From the NCBI RefSeq assembly GCF_017355965.1, contig NZ_JAFIQW010000004.1:310001-374000 (forward strand): DNA of 64,000 nt, written 5' to 3'. Source of the DNA: Desertivibrio insolitus (GTDB taxonomy: Bacteria > Actinomycetota > Actinomycetes > Actinomycetales > Microbacteriaceae). Both the position numbers and the translations under genes were made by a program. Below are positions 1 through 7,959 of the stretch, piece after piece (the stretch's first letter is position 1; each line of letters begins with the position of its first letter). The notes beneath the pieces were generated by a model. It did no database searches. It saw only the letters and a program-made list of their open reading frames with translations, and was not told where the DNA came from.

Positions 1-1
1 C

Positions 2-613
2 GGGTACACGTGCCTGCTCATCTCCTACCGCAACGACGGCATCGCCCCGTCGACGCCCGACGGACGCTACGGACTCGGCGACACCGAGTGGCTCGACGTC
101 GAGGCCGCGATCCGCTTTGCGCGCGACCGCGGCGCGACGGAGATCGTGCTCATGGGCTGGTCGATGGGCGGCGCGATCGTGCTGCAGACCGTCACGCGGT
201 CACGCCTCGCCCACGACGTGCGCGGCATCGTGCTGGAGAGCCCCGTCGTCGACTGGGTGACCGCGCTGCACTTCCAGGGCTCCGCGATGCATCTGCCGCG
301 CTCGGTGCGGCACGTCGTCTTCGCTCTGCTCGGTTCGCGGTGGGGACGCATCGCGACCGGGCTCGCCGACCCCGTCGACCTCCGCCGGCTCAACTTCATG
401 CAGCGGGCCGACGAGCTCGCCGTCCCCACCCTCGTGCTGCACAGCGACGACGACGCGTTCGTGCCCTCGACGGCGTCGCACGCGCTCGCGACGGCGCGAC
501 CCGACCTGGTCGAGCTGCCGGAGTGGCACACGGCGGGGCACACCCGCCTGTGGAACCTCCACCCGGAGCGCTGGGAGGGGCAGATCAACGCTTGGCTCGA
601 CCGGTTGCCGTGA
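2..613 (+). CDS. alpha/beta hydrolase, 5' end outside window
   Basis: C-terminal part (203 residues) of a serine hydrolase of the alpha/beta fold; the start lies before the window. The nucleophile elbow GWSMGG is at visible residues 52-57 with the serine at 54, followed by the usual small-residue helix. The acid is probably in HSDDDAFVP (149-151) and the base is the His of the TAGHTRLW segment near 180, so the triad looks intact. The spacing fits esterase/lipase or acyl-peptidase-like hydrolases with a short lid; the substrate cannot be told. Its 3' end overlaps by 29 bases the tail of the convergent reductase gene. No signal peptide can be judged. Confidence 0.85.
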   Translation, partial: GYTCLLISYRNDGIAPSTPDGRYGLGDTEWLDVEAAIRFARDRGATEIVLMGWSMGGAIVLQTVTRSRLAHDVRGIVLESPVVDWVTALHFQGSAMHLPRSVRHVVFALLGSRWGRIATGLADPVDLRRLNFMQRADELAVPTLVLHSDDDAFVPSTASHALATARPDLVELPEWHTAGHTRLWNLHPERWEGQINAWLDRLP

Positions 614-1310
614 CCCAGCGGGCGTAGGTGCCGCCCGCGTCGTCGAGCAGCAGCTGCTCGAGGCTCAGCCGATCGAAGGCGACCTCGGCGCCGCCGAACG
701 GCGGCACGATCCTGTCGCTCAGCACGGGACCCGTCGCGACGCAGAGCTCGTCCACGAGTCGCGCGGCGAGCAGCTGCCCGGCGAGGTCGGGACCGCCCTC
801 GGAGACGATGCGGGTGTAGCCCGCCTCCCGCAGCAGCCCGATCGCGCCCTCGACGCCACGGGCCGTGTCGAGCTCGACGATCTCCGGATCGGCGCCCTCG
901 AGCGAGCGCAGTGCGGTCCCGGCCGCGGCCGCCGGGCAGAGCACGAGCAGCCGCCCGTCGCGTCGCCGGTCGGCCAGCTTGTGGCCGGTGAGGTCGCCGG
1001 TGCGGGTCAGCACGGCGAGGTCGGCGGTGCGCGGGAAGACGTAGCCCTCCACCCGCACGCTCGACGCTCCCACGAGAACGAGTTCCGCCGTGCGTCGGAT
1101 GGCGCCGAGGATCGCCCGGTCCGCCCTGCTCGAGATCGGGTTCGAGGTCCCGTCCGCGCCCACGACGCTGCCGTTGACGCTCGTGATGAGGTTGGTCCGC
1201 AGCCAGGTCGTCGCGGGCACGGCGTAGAGCTCGTCGAGACGCTCGTGCGCGTCCGGGGCATCCGTGTCGACGACGACATCCGCCTCCGGATGCACCCGGC
1301 GCACGATCAC
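585..1310 (-). CDS. pyrimidine reductase / RibD C-terminal (DHFR-like) family protein
   Basis: A 241-residue protein of the RibD C-terminal reductase family, which reduces pteridine- or pyrimidine-like substrates with NAD(P)H. Seen: the N-terminal strand and loop LITSVNGSVVG (41-51), the ISSRADRAI helix (59-67) and the EGGPDLAG phosphate-binding turn (171-178) typical of RibD_C. No deaminase domain is present, so this is a stand-alone reductase rather than full RibD. I place the start at the GTG at 1310, whose GTGA overlaps the stop of the SufE gene, giving a translationally coupled operon sulfurtransferase-sufE-reductase; longer upstream frames run through sufE and are shadows. A role in riboflavin synthesis is possible, but the substrate is unknown. 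Confidence 0.82.
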   Translation of the reverse strand: MIVRRVHPEADVVVDTDAPDAHERLDELYAVPATTWLRTNLITSVNGSVVGADGTSNPISSRADRAILGAIRRTAELVLVGASSVRVEGYVFPRTADLAVLTRTGDLTGHKLADRRRDGRLLVLCPAAAAGTALRSLEGADPEIVELDTARGVEGAIGLLREAGYTRIVSEGGPDLAGQLLAARLVDELCVATGPVLSDRIVPPFGGAEVAFDRLSLEQLLLDDAGGTYARWVTATGRAKR

Positions 1311-1744
1311 GAGCGGTGCGCCTTCTCGGCCACCTGCCGCTTCGCCCGCGCGAGCAGCGCCGTCATGCCGCGGATGCGCAGCGGGCTGACCGCCTCGACG
1401 AGCCCGATCGTCTGCGGGTAGTCGTCGGGCACGCCGAGCACCTCGTCGACCGTGAGCCCCTCGAGACCCTGAGCGACGATCGACGCGAAGCCGCGGGTCG
1501 TAGGGGCCTCCGGCGGCGCCGTCGCGTGCAGGTGCACGCGCTCGTCGTCGGACACCTCCGCGAAGATGAACACCGGCGACTGGCACTCGATGACGCGCTC
1601 GAGCAGGTCCGGATGATCCGCGTACCGCTCGGGGAGCGGCGGCAGCTCGTTCGCGAACTCGAGCAGCAGCTGCAGCCGCTCCTGCACGCCGAGAGCGAGG
1701 AAGTCCTCGCGGATCTCCTCGAGTGCGGGCGGGACCGCGCTCAT
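1307..1744 (-). CDS. SufE family sulfur-acceptor protein
   Basis: A 145-residue SufE/CsdE-type protein that accepts persulfide sulfur from a cysteine desulfurase and passes it to Fe-S cluster assembly. The acceptor cysteine is Cys54 in the conserved ECQSPVFIF segment (53-61), and the length matches the family. The start ATG overlaps the stop of the upstream sulfurtransferase (ATGA), and its own stop overlaps the start of the reductase, so the three are translated as a coupled set. In actinobacteria this CysA-type sulfurtransferase/SufE pair is common, which suggests the rhodanese and SufE share persulfide traffic; that link is inferred. Confidence 0.92.
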   Translation of the reverse strand: MSAVPPALEEIREDFLALGVQERLQLLLEFANELPPLPERYADHPDLLERVIECQSPVFIFAEVSDDERVHLHATAPPEAPTTRGFASIVAQGLEGLTVDEVLGVPDDYPQTIGLVEAVSPLRIRGMTALLARAKRQVAEKAHRS

Positions 1745-2643
1745 CGCTGCGGCGCCTCGCCCGGCTCGTCGCCCGTCACGATCGGCACGCGCACGGCGCT
1801 GCCCCACTCGGTCCACGACCCGTCGTAGTTCTTGACGTTCTCGTAGCCGAGCAGGTGCGTGAGCACGAACCACGTGTGGCTCGAGCGCTCACCGATGCGG
1901 CAGTAGGCGATGACCTCGTCGCCCTGGCCGAGCTTCGCTCCGTCGCGGTACACCGCGGTCAGCTCGTCCTTCGACTTGAAGGTGCCGTCCTCGGCCGCGG
2001 CCTTCGCCCACGGCACGTTCTGCGCGGTGGGGATGTGACCGGCGCGCAGCGCGCCCTCCTCGGGGTAGGCCGGGGCGGTCGTGCGCTGGCCGCTGAACTC
2101 CTCGGGGGAGCGCACGTCGACGAGCGGGACCCGACCGATGGCGGCGAGCACGTCGTCCTTGAAGGCGCGGAGGGTGGTGTCGTCGCGCCCGACGACGGGG
2201 TAGTCGGTCGGCGTGACATCCGTCTTGTCGGTCGTCACGGCACGTCCCTCGGCGATCCACTTGTCACGCCCGCCGTCGAGCAGGCGCACGTCCTCGTGGC
2301 CGAAGAGGCTGAACACCCAGAGCGCGTACGCGGCCCACCAGTTGCTCTTGTCGCCGTAGATCACGACGGTGTCGTCGCGGGAGATGCCCTTCGAGCTCAG
2401 CAGGGCGGCGAAGCCCTCGCCGTCGACGTAGTCGCGGGTGACCGGGTCGTTCAGCTCCGTGTGCCAGTCGATCTTCACGGCGCCGGGGATGTGGCCGGTC
2501 TCGTAGAGGAGGACGTCCTCGTCGGATTCGACGACGACGAGGCCGGGCGTGCCGAGGTGGGCCTCGAGCCACTCGCCGCTCACCAGCCGTTCCGGGTGCG
2601 CGTAGTCGGCGAAACGGGCGGACTGGTCGACCTCGACGGTCAT
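1741..2643 (-). CDS. thiosulfate sulfurtransferase (two-domain rhodanese, CysA2-like)
   Basis: A 300-residue tandem rhodanese that moves sulfane sulfur from thiosulfate to an acceptor. The N-terminal domain (about 15-145) is the inactive copy and lacks the catalytic cysteine; the C-terminal domain (about 155-290) has Cys248 in [12 protein letters not shown], the six-residue loop of thiosulfate-specific enzymes. The C-terminal segment ([11 protein letters not shown]) is very like mycobacterial CysA2/CysA3. The start ATG at 2643 has an ideal ribosome site, AGGAGG six bases upstream. First gene of the operon with sufE and the reductase. The region 2644-2781 is the divergent promoter space shared with zapE; a possible minus-strand -10 (TAGATT) lies at 2711-2716. 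Confidence 0.93.
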   Translation of the reverse strand: MTVEVDQSARFADYAHPERLVSGEWLEAHLGTPGLVVVESDEDVLLYETGHIPGAVKIDWHTELNDPVTRDYVDGEGFAALLSSKGISRDDTVVIYGDKSNWWAAYALWVFSLFGHEDVRLLDGGRDKWIAEGRAVTTDKTDVTPTDYPVVGRDDTTLRAFKDDVLAAIGRVPLVDVRSPEEFSGQRTTAPAYPEEGALRAGHIPTAQNVPWAKAAAEDGTFKSKDELTAVYRDGAKLGQGDEVIAYCRIGERSSHTWFVLTHLLGYENVKNYDGSWTEWGSAVRVPIVTGDEPGEAPQR

Positions 2644-2781
2644 GCGGTACCTCCTAGCAGGGAGCGGGGCGCTCCGGCGAACGTGCGGGTTAGTCTTGAC
2701 ACGACCCCCAAATCTACCGCCGTACGGCTGCAGAGCACCGGCCGGTGACCGACTGTGACAACCCCGCGAGGTGCTCGAACG

Positions 2782-3822
2782 ATGGCCGACGTGACCGCTC
2801 TCCCGCAGCTCGTCGACCGGGCGCCGACTCTTTCGGGCGAGGAGATCGCCGCGCACCTCGTGCCGCCGCGCCAGTTCCGCGAGGCGTCGCTCGAGTCGTA
2901 CCGCCCGGATCCCGACTATCCCTCGCAGGCGGAGACCGTCGAGCGGGTGCGGGTGTTCGCGGATGCCGTCAGCGGGCGCTCGTCCGGCGGCGGCGGGGGA
3001 GGGTTCTTCCGGCGCAAGCCGAAGGCGCCGGAGACGAAGCCGGGCATCTACCTCGACGGCGGCTTCGGCGTGGGCAAGACGCACCTGCTCGCGGCGCTGT
3101 TCCACCTGGCGCCGGGCCGCAAGTACTTCGGAACGTTCATCGAATACACGGCGCTCATCGGCGCGCTCGGCTACCCCAGCGCGCTCTCGCTGCTCTCCGG
3201 CGCCACGCTCGTCGCGATCGACGAGTTCGAGCTCGACGACCCGGGCGACACCATGCTCATGTCGCGCTTCCTCGGCGAACTCGTCGCGTCGGGCACGCGC
3301 ATCGCCGCGACGTCGAACACCCCGCCGAATGCGCTGGGCGAGGGCCGTTTCGCCGCCGCCGACTTCCTGCGCGAGATCCACGCGCTCGCGGGCCGCTTCG
3401 ACACGCTGCGCATCGACGGACTCGACTACCGCCGCCGCGACAGCGAGGGGCACGCGACCGTGACGGATGACGCGGAGCTCGCCTCCCGCGTCGCGGAGGC
3501 CGGCAGCGCCGTCACCCTCGACGACTTCTCCTCGCTCGTGGCGCACCTCGGCAGCGTCCACCCGTCCCGCTACGTGAAGCTCGTCGAGGACCTCGACGCG
3601 ATCGGGCTGCGCGACGTCGTCACGCTGCACAACCAGGCCGACGCGCTGCGGCTGGTCGCGTTCGTCGACCGGCTCTACGACGCCCGGGTGCGCATCTTCG
3701 CGAGCGGCACGCCCCTCGACCACGTGTTCGCCGACGACATGATGTCGGGCGGCTACCGCAAGAAGTACCTCCGCGCGATCTCGCGTCTCGTCGCGCTGAC
3801 GTCGCCCGGCTTCCAGGACTGA
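2782..3822 (+). CDS. zapE: cell division protein ZapE (AFG1-like AAA ATPase)
   Basis: A 346-residue P-loop ATPase of the ZapE/AFG1 family, associated in proteobacteria with the Z ring. Walker A GGFGVGKT is at 93-100 and Walker B LVAIDEFE at 143-150, followed by the family helix with a run of Asp residues. A glycine tract (69-74) precedes a short basic stretch in a variable loop. I chose ATG 2782 because GAGGTG lies 8 bases upstream; an in-frame GTG at 2755 would add nine residues. It is transcribed divergently from the sulfurtransferase operon; a possible -10 (TAGTCT) is at 2691-2696. A weak stem (3859-3864 with 3880-3885) follows the gene. Confidence 0.88.
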   Translation: MADVTALPQLVDRAPTLSGEEIAAHLVPPRQFREASLESYRPDPDYPSQAETVERVRVFADAVSGRSSGGGGGGFFRRKPKAPETKPGIYLDGGFGVGKTHLLAALFHLAPGRKYFGTFIEYTALIGALGYPSALSLLSGATLVAIDEFELDDPGDTMLMSRFLGELVASGTRIAATSNTPPNALGEGRFAAADFLREIHALAGRFDTLRIDGLDYRRRDSEGHATVTDDAELASRVAEAGSAVTLDDFSSLVAHLGSVHPSRYVKLVEDLDAIGLRDVVTLHNQADALRLVAFVDRLYDARVRIFASGTPLDHVFADDMMSGGYRKKYLRAISRLVALTSPGFQD

Positions 3823-3897
3823 CCGCCGAAGGGTAATCGCGCGCACGGCCCGTCATCCGTCCCCCTGCTGCCTCTCGGAGGGGACCGGAAGGGCGTC

Positions 3898-3944
3898 GTA
3901 ACGCACTGTTTACACAGCGGGCATCGGTGTAACCGAGCCGAAAC
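3898..3944 (+). promoter_or_regulatory. GlnR-like binding region upstream of the ammonium transporter
   Basis: The stretch 3929-3944 reads GTAAC, six bases, GAAAC, which matches the actinobacterial GlnR consensus gTnAC-n6-GaAAC. A second GTAAC half-site with TTTAC six bases later lies at 3898-3913. GlnR activates amtB-type genes when nitrogen is scarce, so the site fits its position about 115 bases before the transporter start. The match is by eye; binding is inferred. Confidence 0.6.
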
Positions 3945-4058
3945 AGCCAGGGGCGTCTGCCGAAACCTCTCGTCGGAAGACTGGCTCCGCAGTCACCGGA
4001 CCCGACGCACGTCGTGCGAAGCCGGGATGCGAATTCCTGGAACTAAGAGAGGTAAGAC

Positions 4059-5324
4059 ATGGATCAGGGCAACACCGCCTTCCTCCTCATTGCCGCGGCT
4101 TTCGTCCTGCTGATGACCCCGGGTCTGGCGTTCTTCTACGGAGGACTCGTCAAGGCCAAGAGCGTGATCAGCATGATGATGATGAGCTTCGGTGCCATCG
4201 GACTGATCGGCGTGCTGTGGGTGCTCTACGGCTACGCGATCGCGTTCCCCGGCGCCGAGGGGCTCGTCGCTCCGTGGAACATCGACTTCAGCGCGCTCGG
4301 GCTGAGCAGCCTGCTCGAGGCGCCTGAGGGTGCCGCCTACCCGCCGCTGGCCTTCGCCGCCTTCCAGGCGACGTTCGCGATCCTCACCGTCGCGCTCGTC
4401 TCCGGCGCGATCGCCGACCGCGCCAAGTTCGGCGCGTGGATGGTCTTCGCCGGCGTCTGGGCGACCCTCGTCTACTTCCCGGTCGCGAGCTGGGTCTTCA
4501 ACTTCGGTCTCGCCGAGGACGGCAGCTTCGCCTACGGCGGCTGGATCACCTACGGCCTCCAGGAAGCGTTCGGCTCCGGCGCGATCGACTTCGCCGGTGG
4601 TACCGCGGTGCACATCAACGCCGGTGCGGCCGCCCTCGCCCTGGCGCTCGTGCTCGGCCGTCGCGTCGGCTTCGCCAAGGGTGCCCACGTGCCGCACAAC
4701 CCGCCGTTCGTGCTGCTCGGCGCGGGTCTGCTCTGGTTCGGCTGGTTCGGCTTCAACGCCGGCAGCGAGCTCGCCGCCGACAACACGGCCGCCCTCGCGT
4801 TCGTCAACACGATCGCCGCTCCCGCCGCCGCTCTGCTCGCGTGGCTCGTCGTCGAGAAGATCCGTAACGGCAAGGCCACCTCGGTCGGCGCCGCGTCGGG
4901 TGCCGTCGCCGGTCTCGTCGCGATCACCCCGGCCTGCGCCTCGCTGACGCCGTTCTGGGCCATCGTGCTCGGCGTCATCGCCGGTGCCGTCTGCGCCGTC
5001 GCGGTCGACCTGAAGTTCAAGCTCGGCTTCGACGACTCGCTCGACGTCGTGGGCATCCACCTCGTCGGCGGTCTCATCGGAACGCTGTACCTGGGCTTCT
5101 TCGCCAACGGCTCGGGCCTCATCTACAGCGGCTCGCTCACGCAGCTGCTGGTGCAGGCCATCGCCGCCGCCGCGGTGCTCGTGTACTCCTTCGTCCTGGC
5201 CTACGTCATCGGTCTCATCATCGAGAAGACGATGGGCTTCCGGGTCAAGAACGAGGACGAGCTCGCCGGCATCGACAAGCTGGTCCACGGCGAGGAGGGC
5301 TACGTCCTCACCGAGGTCCGCTGA
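4059..5324 (+). CDS. amtB: ammonium transporter Amt/AmtB
   Basis: A 421-residue ammonium channel with 11 expected membrane helices, moving ammonium/ammonia across the plasma membrane. Seen: the family signature in the FAGGTAVHINAG segment (179-189), with the pore histidines at 185 and 334 (GIHLVGG), and the start MDQGNTAFLL. It runs close to the expected length, with a C-terminal cytoplasmic tail ending in the GIDKLVHGEEGY segment that in this family contacts the PII protein GlnK. The ribosome site GAGAGG is 7 bases before the ATG. No glnK or glnD follows, unlike many actinobacteria; the gene stands alone and ends in a strong terminator. Control by GlnR is likely from the upstream box. Confidence 0.96.
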   Translation: MDQGNTAFLLIAAAFVLLMTPGLAFFYGGLVKAKSVISMMMMSFGAIGLIGVLWVLYGYAIAFPGAEGLVAPWNIDFSALGLSSLLEAPEGAAYPPLAFAAFQATFAILTVALVSGAIADRAKFGAWMVFAGVWATLVYFPVASWVFNFGLAEDGSFAYGGWITYGLQEAFGSGAIDFAGGTAVHINAGAAALALALVLGRRVGFAKGAHVPHNPPFVLLGAGLLWFGWFGFNAGSELAADNTAALAFVNTIAAPAAALLAWLVVEKIRNGKATSVGAASGAVAGLVAITPACASLTPFWAIVLGVIAGAVCAVAVDLKFKLGFDDSLDVVGIHLVGGLIGTLYLGFFANGSGLIYSGSLTQLLVQAIAAAAVLVYSFVLAYVIGLIIEKTMGFRVKNEDELAGIDKLVHGEEGYVLTEVR

Positions 5325-5341
5325 GTCCGATTTCACGACAG

Positions 5342-5367
5342 GGGCGCCGTCCTTCGGGACGGCGCCC
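5342..5367 (+). terminator. terminator of the ammonium transporter gene
   Basis: Perfect 11-bp stem (GGGCGCCGTCC with GGACGGCGCCC) around a TTCG tetraloop, 18 bases after the stop, followed by TTCGTCGTT. The following stretch 5368-5583 holds no gene that I can support. Confidence 0.9.
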
Positions 5368-5583
5368 TTCGTCGTTCCCGGATGCCGCAGGGCCGACGCG
5401 CCGCTAGATGCTGCAGGGTCGTCAGGAACGCTCTCAAGGGCGCTCCTGGCCCGTCCAGACGCGAGGAGATGAGCCGGATGTGGGGGAGAGGGGCGCAGCC
5501 GCCGGAGGGGCGCGATCGAGCGGCTCGCGCCCGCGGCATCCGTCGTCGCAAACCGGTTCCGCCGATGCCCGCAGAAACGACAA

Positions 5584-5605
5584 AAGCCCCGGTCTCCCGG
5601 GGCTT
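5584..5605 (-). terminator. terminator of tRNA-Val(CAC)
   Basis: Stem AGCCCCGG/CCGGGGCT (5585-5592 with 5597-5604) with a 4-base loop. Read on the minus strand it is followed by TTTTG, and it lies just past the CCA end of the tRNA gene. Confidence 0.82.
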
Positions 5606-5607
5606 CG

Positions 5608-5683
5608 TGGTGGGCGATACCAGACTCGAACTGATGACCTCTTCCGTGTGAAGGAAGCGCGCTACCAACTGCGCCAATCGCCC
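5608..5683 (-). tRNA. tRNA-Val (anticodon CAC)
   Basis: On the minus strand the sequence folds into a full cloverleaf: acceptor GGGCGAT (5677-5683) pairs with ATCGCCC (5612-5618), the anticodon stem CTTCC/GGAAG encloses the loop TTCACAC with anticodon CAC, and the T arm contains GTTCGAG. The discriminator A is at 5611 and the CCA end is encoded (5608-5610), unlike the three plus-strand tRNAs nearby. Reads GUG valine codons. A terminator follows at once. Confidence 0.95.
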
Positions 5684-5762
5684 GCGGAGTACATCTTGCC
5701 ACACCCGGAAGGCCTCTCCGGACCGCTGCGCAACCCCTTTGCGACACCCCGTCGGGCTCGAT

Positions 5763-5792
5763 TTGGAATCGTGTGCCGACGTGGGTTACAGT
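5763..5792 (+). promoter_or_regulatory. promoter of the Gly-Cys-Val tRNA operon
   Basis: A -35 TTGGAA (5763-5768) and a -10 TACAGT (5787-5792) are separated by 18 bases and lie 25 bases before tRNA-Gly. This is the closest match to a housekeeping sigma-factor promoter in the tRNA region. Confidence 0.7.
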
Positions 5793-5817
5793 CTTCCAGC
5801 ACGCGAAAGCGGGCAAC

Positions 5818-5889
5818 GCGGATGTGGCGCAGTGGTAGCGCATCACCTTGCCAAGGTGAGGGTCGCGAGTTCGAATCTCGTCATCCGCT
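5818..5889 (+). tRNA. tRNA-Gly (anticodon GCC)
   Basis: Cloverleaf with acceptor GCGGATG/CATCCGC, anticodon stem TCACC/GGTGA and loop TTGCCAA, anticodon GCC, and T arm GTTCGAA. No CCA is encoded, so the end must be added enzymatically. First gene of a three-tRNA operon with Cys and Val. It reads GGC, the dominant glycine codon here. Confidence 0.96.
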
Positions 5890-5923
5890 CGAGTGGGAGT
5901 CACTCCAAGTGCGAGCTCACCAT

Positions 5924-5994
5924 GGTGGAGTGGCCGAGAGGCGAGGCAGCGGCCTGCAAAGCCGTATACGCGGGTTCAAATCCCGTCTCCACCT
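5924..5994 (+). tRNA. tRNA-Cys (anticodon GCA)
   Basis: Acceptor GGTGGAG/CTCCACC, anticodon stem CGGC/GCCG with loop CTGCAAA (anticodon GCA), and T-loop GTTCAAAT. The short D arm is usual for tRNA-Cys. It has 71 bases with no encoded CCA and lies 34 bases after tRNA-Gly. Confidence 0.95.
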
Positions 5995-6011
5995 CTCACA
6001 ACTCAACACCT

Positions 6012-6083
6012 GGGCGATTGGCGCAGCGGTAGCGCGCTTCCCTGACACGGAAGAGGTCACTGGTTCGAACCCAGTATCGCCCA
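6012..6083 (+). tRNA. tRNA-Val (anticodon GAC)
   Basis: Acceptor GGGCGAT/ATCGCCC, anticodon stem CTTCC/GGAAG with loop CTGACAC (anticodon GAC), and T arm GTTCGAA. Reads GUC/GUU. It is nearly identical to the opposite-strand tRNA-Val(CAC) in the acceptor, D and anticodon stems. No CCA is encoded. Confidence 0.96.
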
Positions 6084-6088
6084 CTCAG

Positions 6089-6110
6089 AACCCCGGCCTA
6101 GACCGGGGTT
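6089..6110 (+). terminator. terminator of the tRNA operon
   Basis: Stem AACCCCGG/CCGGGGTT with a 6-base loop, followed by TCTCTTT, six bases after tRNA-Val. The 200 bases from here to the next gene hold no other feature that I can support. Confidence 0.85.
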
Positions 6111-6302
6111 TCTCTTTGCCCTCGGCAGCGCGTGCGACACGTGCCGACGTCCCGAGGCCAGCGGGTACAGCAGGCGAGAATCAGGATCGTCAAGCGTTCG
6201 ATCGTTCGGGGGCTCTGACGGCCCGAACCGGTACCTCCGCACCGGCGACATCCCCCGCGTCAACCCCTGACTCGGCTTCCGCCTCTGCAGAGAGTCGCGC
6301 GT

Positions 6303-6308
6303 TACGGT
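6303..6308 (+). promoter_or_regulatory. -10 box of a leaderless gene (6315)
   Basis: TACGGT lies six bases before the ATG at 6315, so transcription probably begins at the start codon. Confidence 0.6.
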
Positions 6309-6314
6309 GCGGTC

Positions 6315-6632
6315 ATGAGACACGTCACGATCGCGCAGAAGTCGCTGCTGCTGGGTAATGAGGCGGCGGACACCTTGATGCGCTTCGCGGCGCTCACGGC
6401 CCGAACGAACGGCGGCGACGCGATCACCCTCCGTGCCATAGACGTTTCCGGAGAGGAAGTGCGTGCCACGTTTCTACTGAACTCCGGCACGGTGATGGTG
6501 TCGGAGAGTTCACGGTCGACGCTCCCTGAACCCGACAACGACGAGGTCGTCGCTTATATGACCGAGCGACTCGAGTCGGTCGAGTACTTCCCTGTTCTGC
6601 ACGATCTCGGTGTGCTCGAGCTCGACAAGTAG
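6315..6632 (+). CDS. hypothetical protein, 105 aa
   Basis: I do not recognise this protein. It is soluble and acidic at its C terminus, with no signal peptide or membrane helix. Predicted strands alternate with helices (segments AITLRAIDVSG and VRATFLLNSGTVMVS look like paired beta strands; VVAYMTERLE is helical), giving a small alpha/beta domain. Support for a real gene comes from its TAnnnT box six bases before the ATG, the same arrangement as at the next two genes, and from a plausible amino-acid mix. It stands alone between the tRNA operon and a dyad at 6672-6721 that may end its transcript. Confidence 0.65.
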   Translation: MRHVTIAQKSLLLGNEAADTLMRFAALTARTNGGDAITLRAIDVSGEEVRATFLLNSGTVMVSESSRSTLPEPDNDEVVAYMTERLESVEYFPVLHDLGVLELDK

Positions 6633-6671
6633 TGCGACTGCCGCGGCAAGGGCACGCGGCGGGCGAACGAG

Positions 6672-6721
6672 GGGCTCGGAGGGAGTTCTGCGGATCACGC
6701 CGCCGCTCAACCTCCGAGCCC
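6672..6721 (+). repeat. 11-bp inverted repeat after the 105-aa gene
   Basis: GGGCTCGGAGG (6672-6682) is perfectly repeated in reverse as CCTCCGAGCCC (6711-6721), with 28 bases between and TTCTCCTTCC after. It could be a large-loop terminator for the gene ending at 6632. Confidence 0.55.
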
Positions 6722-6839
6722 TTCTCCTTCCGTTCTACGGGAGCACGCCGAGCTGAAGCAACTCCACTGCTCGGAACCCGCCGTCCTCGATCTCGCGCGC
6801 TCGGGCCCTTGGTCCCGGGTTCTGACGCGCCGTTCTCGG

Positions 6840-6845
6840 TACCGT
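6840..6845 (+). promoter_or_regulatory. -10 box of a leaderless gene (6852)
   Basis: TACCGT lies six bases before the ATG at 6852. Confidence 0.55.
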
Positions 6846-6851
6846 CAGGGC

Positions 6852-7034
6852 ATGAGGTGGAACAGCCGGCGGTCGCTCATCACCACCGTCGTCGTGTTGT
6901 TCGCCGCGTCTGCTGCATTCGCCATCGGGGCGGGACGGGAGACGAGCGCGGAACTCGCTGCGATCGCGCTCTGGCTCTGCCTCGGGGCATCCGGTCTGCT
7001 CATCGCCTGGCAGCTGATGCACCCGCGCGTCTGA
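6852..7034 (+). CDS. small membrane protein, 60 aa
   Basis: A 60-residue protein with a basic N terminus (RWNSRR) and two predicted membrane helices: about 9-26 (LITTVVVLFAASAAFAIG) and about 33-54 (AAIALWLCLGASGLLIAW). It probably forms a hairpin in the plasma membrane. The function is unknown. Support for a real gene: a TAnnnT box six bases upstream, a start shared with the local leaderless pattern, and a tidy end 57 bases before the next start. There is no ribosome site, as expected for a leaderless mRNA. Confidence 0.6.
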   Translation: MRWNSRRSLITTVVVLFAASAAFAIGAGRETSAELAAIALWLCLGASGLLIAWQLMHPRV

Positions 7035-7078
7035 TCGCACGCGGGACGGTTCTCGGTCGTCTTCGAGCCCTTGCCCCG

Positions 7079-7084
7079 TAACGT
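7079..7084 (+). promoter_or_regulatory. -10 box of a leaderless gene (aldo/keto reductase)
   Basis: TAACGT lies seven bases before the ATG at 7092. Confidence 0.6.
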
Positions 7085-7091
7085 CGGGTGC

Positions 7092-7916
7092 ATGCGAGCT
7101 CTCAACGACGGCACCTCCATCCCCGAGATCGGCTTCGGCACCTATCCGCTCCGCGGCGAGGAGGGGACGCAGGCCGTGCTGAGCGCGATCGGCGTCGGCT
7201 ACCGCCTCCTGGACAGCGCCGTGAACTACGGCAACGAGGACGCCGTCGGCCGGGCCGTCGCGCTCAGCGACGTGCCCCGTGAGGAGCTGATCGTGACGAC
7301 GAAGATCCCCGGCCGGGATCACGGCTACGACGAGACGCTCGCCTCCTTCGACCGCTCGAGCGCCGCCCTCGGGCTCGACGTGATCGACCTGTATCTCATC
7401 CACTGGCCGAACCCGAGCGTCGGCAAGTACGTCGACACGTGGCGGGCCATGGTGCGACTCAAGGAGGAGGGACGCGTGCGCAGCATCGGCGTCTCGAACT
7501 TCACCGCCGAGTTCCTCACGCAGGTCGCGGATGCCACGGGCGTGATGCCCGCGGTCAACCAGGTCGAGCTGCACCCGTTCTTCCCCCAGGAGGAGCTCCG
7601 GGCCTTCCACGCCGAGCACGGCGTCGTCACGGAGTCGTGGAGCCCGCTGGGCAAGGCGGCGCCCGTGCGAGAGGCGCGACCCGTCGCCGCGGCGGCCGAG
7701 GCGCATGGAGTATCCCCGGCGCAGGTCGTCCTGCGCTGGCACCACCAGATCGGCGCCGTGCCCATTCCGAAGTCGGGCGACCCGGAGCGGCAGCGTGAGA
7801 ACTTCGACATCGGCTCCTTCTCGCTCAGCGACGACGAGGTCGCTGCTATCACGGCGTTGGGTCGCCCGGACGGACGACTTTTCGGCGGCGACCCGATGAC
7901 GCACGAGGAGATGTAG
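7092..7916 (+). CDS. aldo/keto reductase
   Basis: A 274-residue NADPH-dependent reductase of the AKR superfamily (2,5-diketo-gluconate-reductase-like branch), a single-domain TIM barrel acting in the cytoplasm on carbonyl compounds. The catalytic tetrad is present: Asp41 (LLDSAVNYG), Tyr46, Lys71 (VTTKIPG) and His104 (LIHWP). The cofactor end is the IPKSG segment near the C terminus. I chose ATG 7092 over the TTG at 7071 because the TAACGT box fits a leaderless start at 7092. The gene stands alone; the substrate is unknown. Confidence 0.9.
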   Translation: MRALNDGTSIPEIGFGTYPLRGEEGTQAVLSAIGVGYRLLDSAVNYGNEDAVGRAVALSDVPREELIVTTKIPGRDHGYDETLASFDRSSAALGLDVIDLYLIHWPNPSVGKYVDTWRAMVRLKEEGRVRSIGVSNFTAEFLTQVADATGVMPAVNQVELHPFFPQEELRAFHAEHGVVTESWSPLGKAAPVREARPVAAAAEAHGVSPAQVVLRWHHQIGAVPIPKSGDPERQRENFDIGSFSLSDDEVAAITALGRPDGRLFGGDPMTHEEM

Positions 7917-7947
7917 CCCGGCCGGGCGGCGAGCTCGGCCGCCCGTT

Positions 7948-7953
7948 TAGGCT
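7948..7953 (+). promoter_or_regulatory. -10 box of a leaderless gene (exporter)
   Basis: TAGGCT lies six bases before the ATG at 7960. Confidence 0.6.
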
Positions 7954-7959
7954 CTCCTG

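Noticed and set aside
1741-3846. 701-codon minus-strand frame spanning the zapE region
   Set aside because: Only its last 300 codons, from ATG 2643, are the sulfurtransferase; the rest is the antisense of zapE with low-complexity Arg/Ala composition.
3993-5903. 636-codon minus-strand frame across amtB and the tRNA region
   Set aside because: Antisense of a clear ammonium transporter and of tRNA genes; composition is typical of GC-rich shadow frames.
5739-6032. 97-codon plus-strand frame over the tRNA genes
   Set aside because: It overlaps tRNA-Gly, tRNA-Cys and the start of tRNA-Val, whose cloverleafs are complete.
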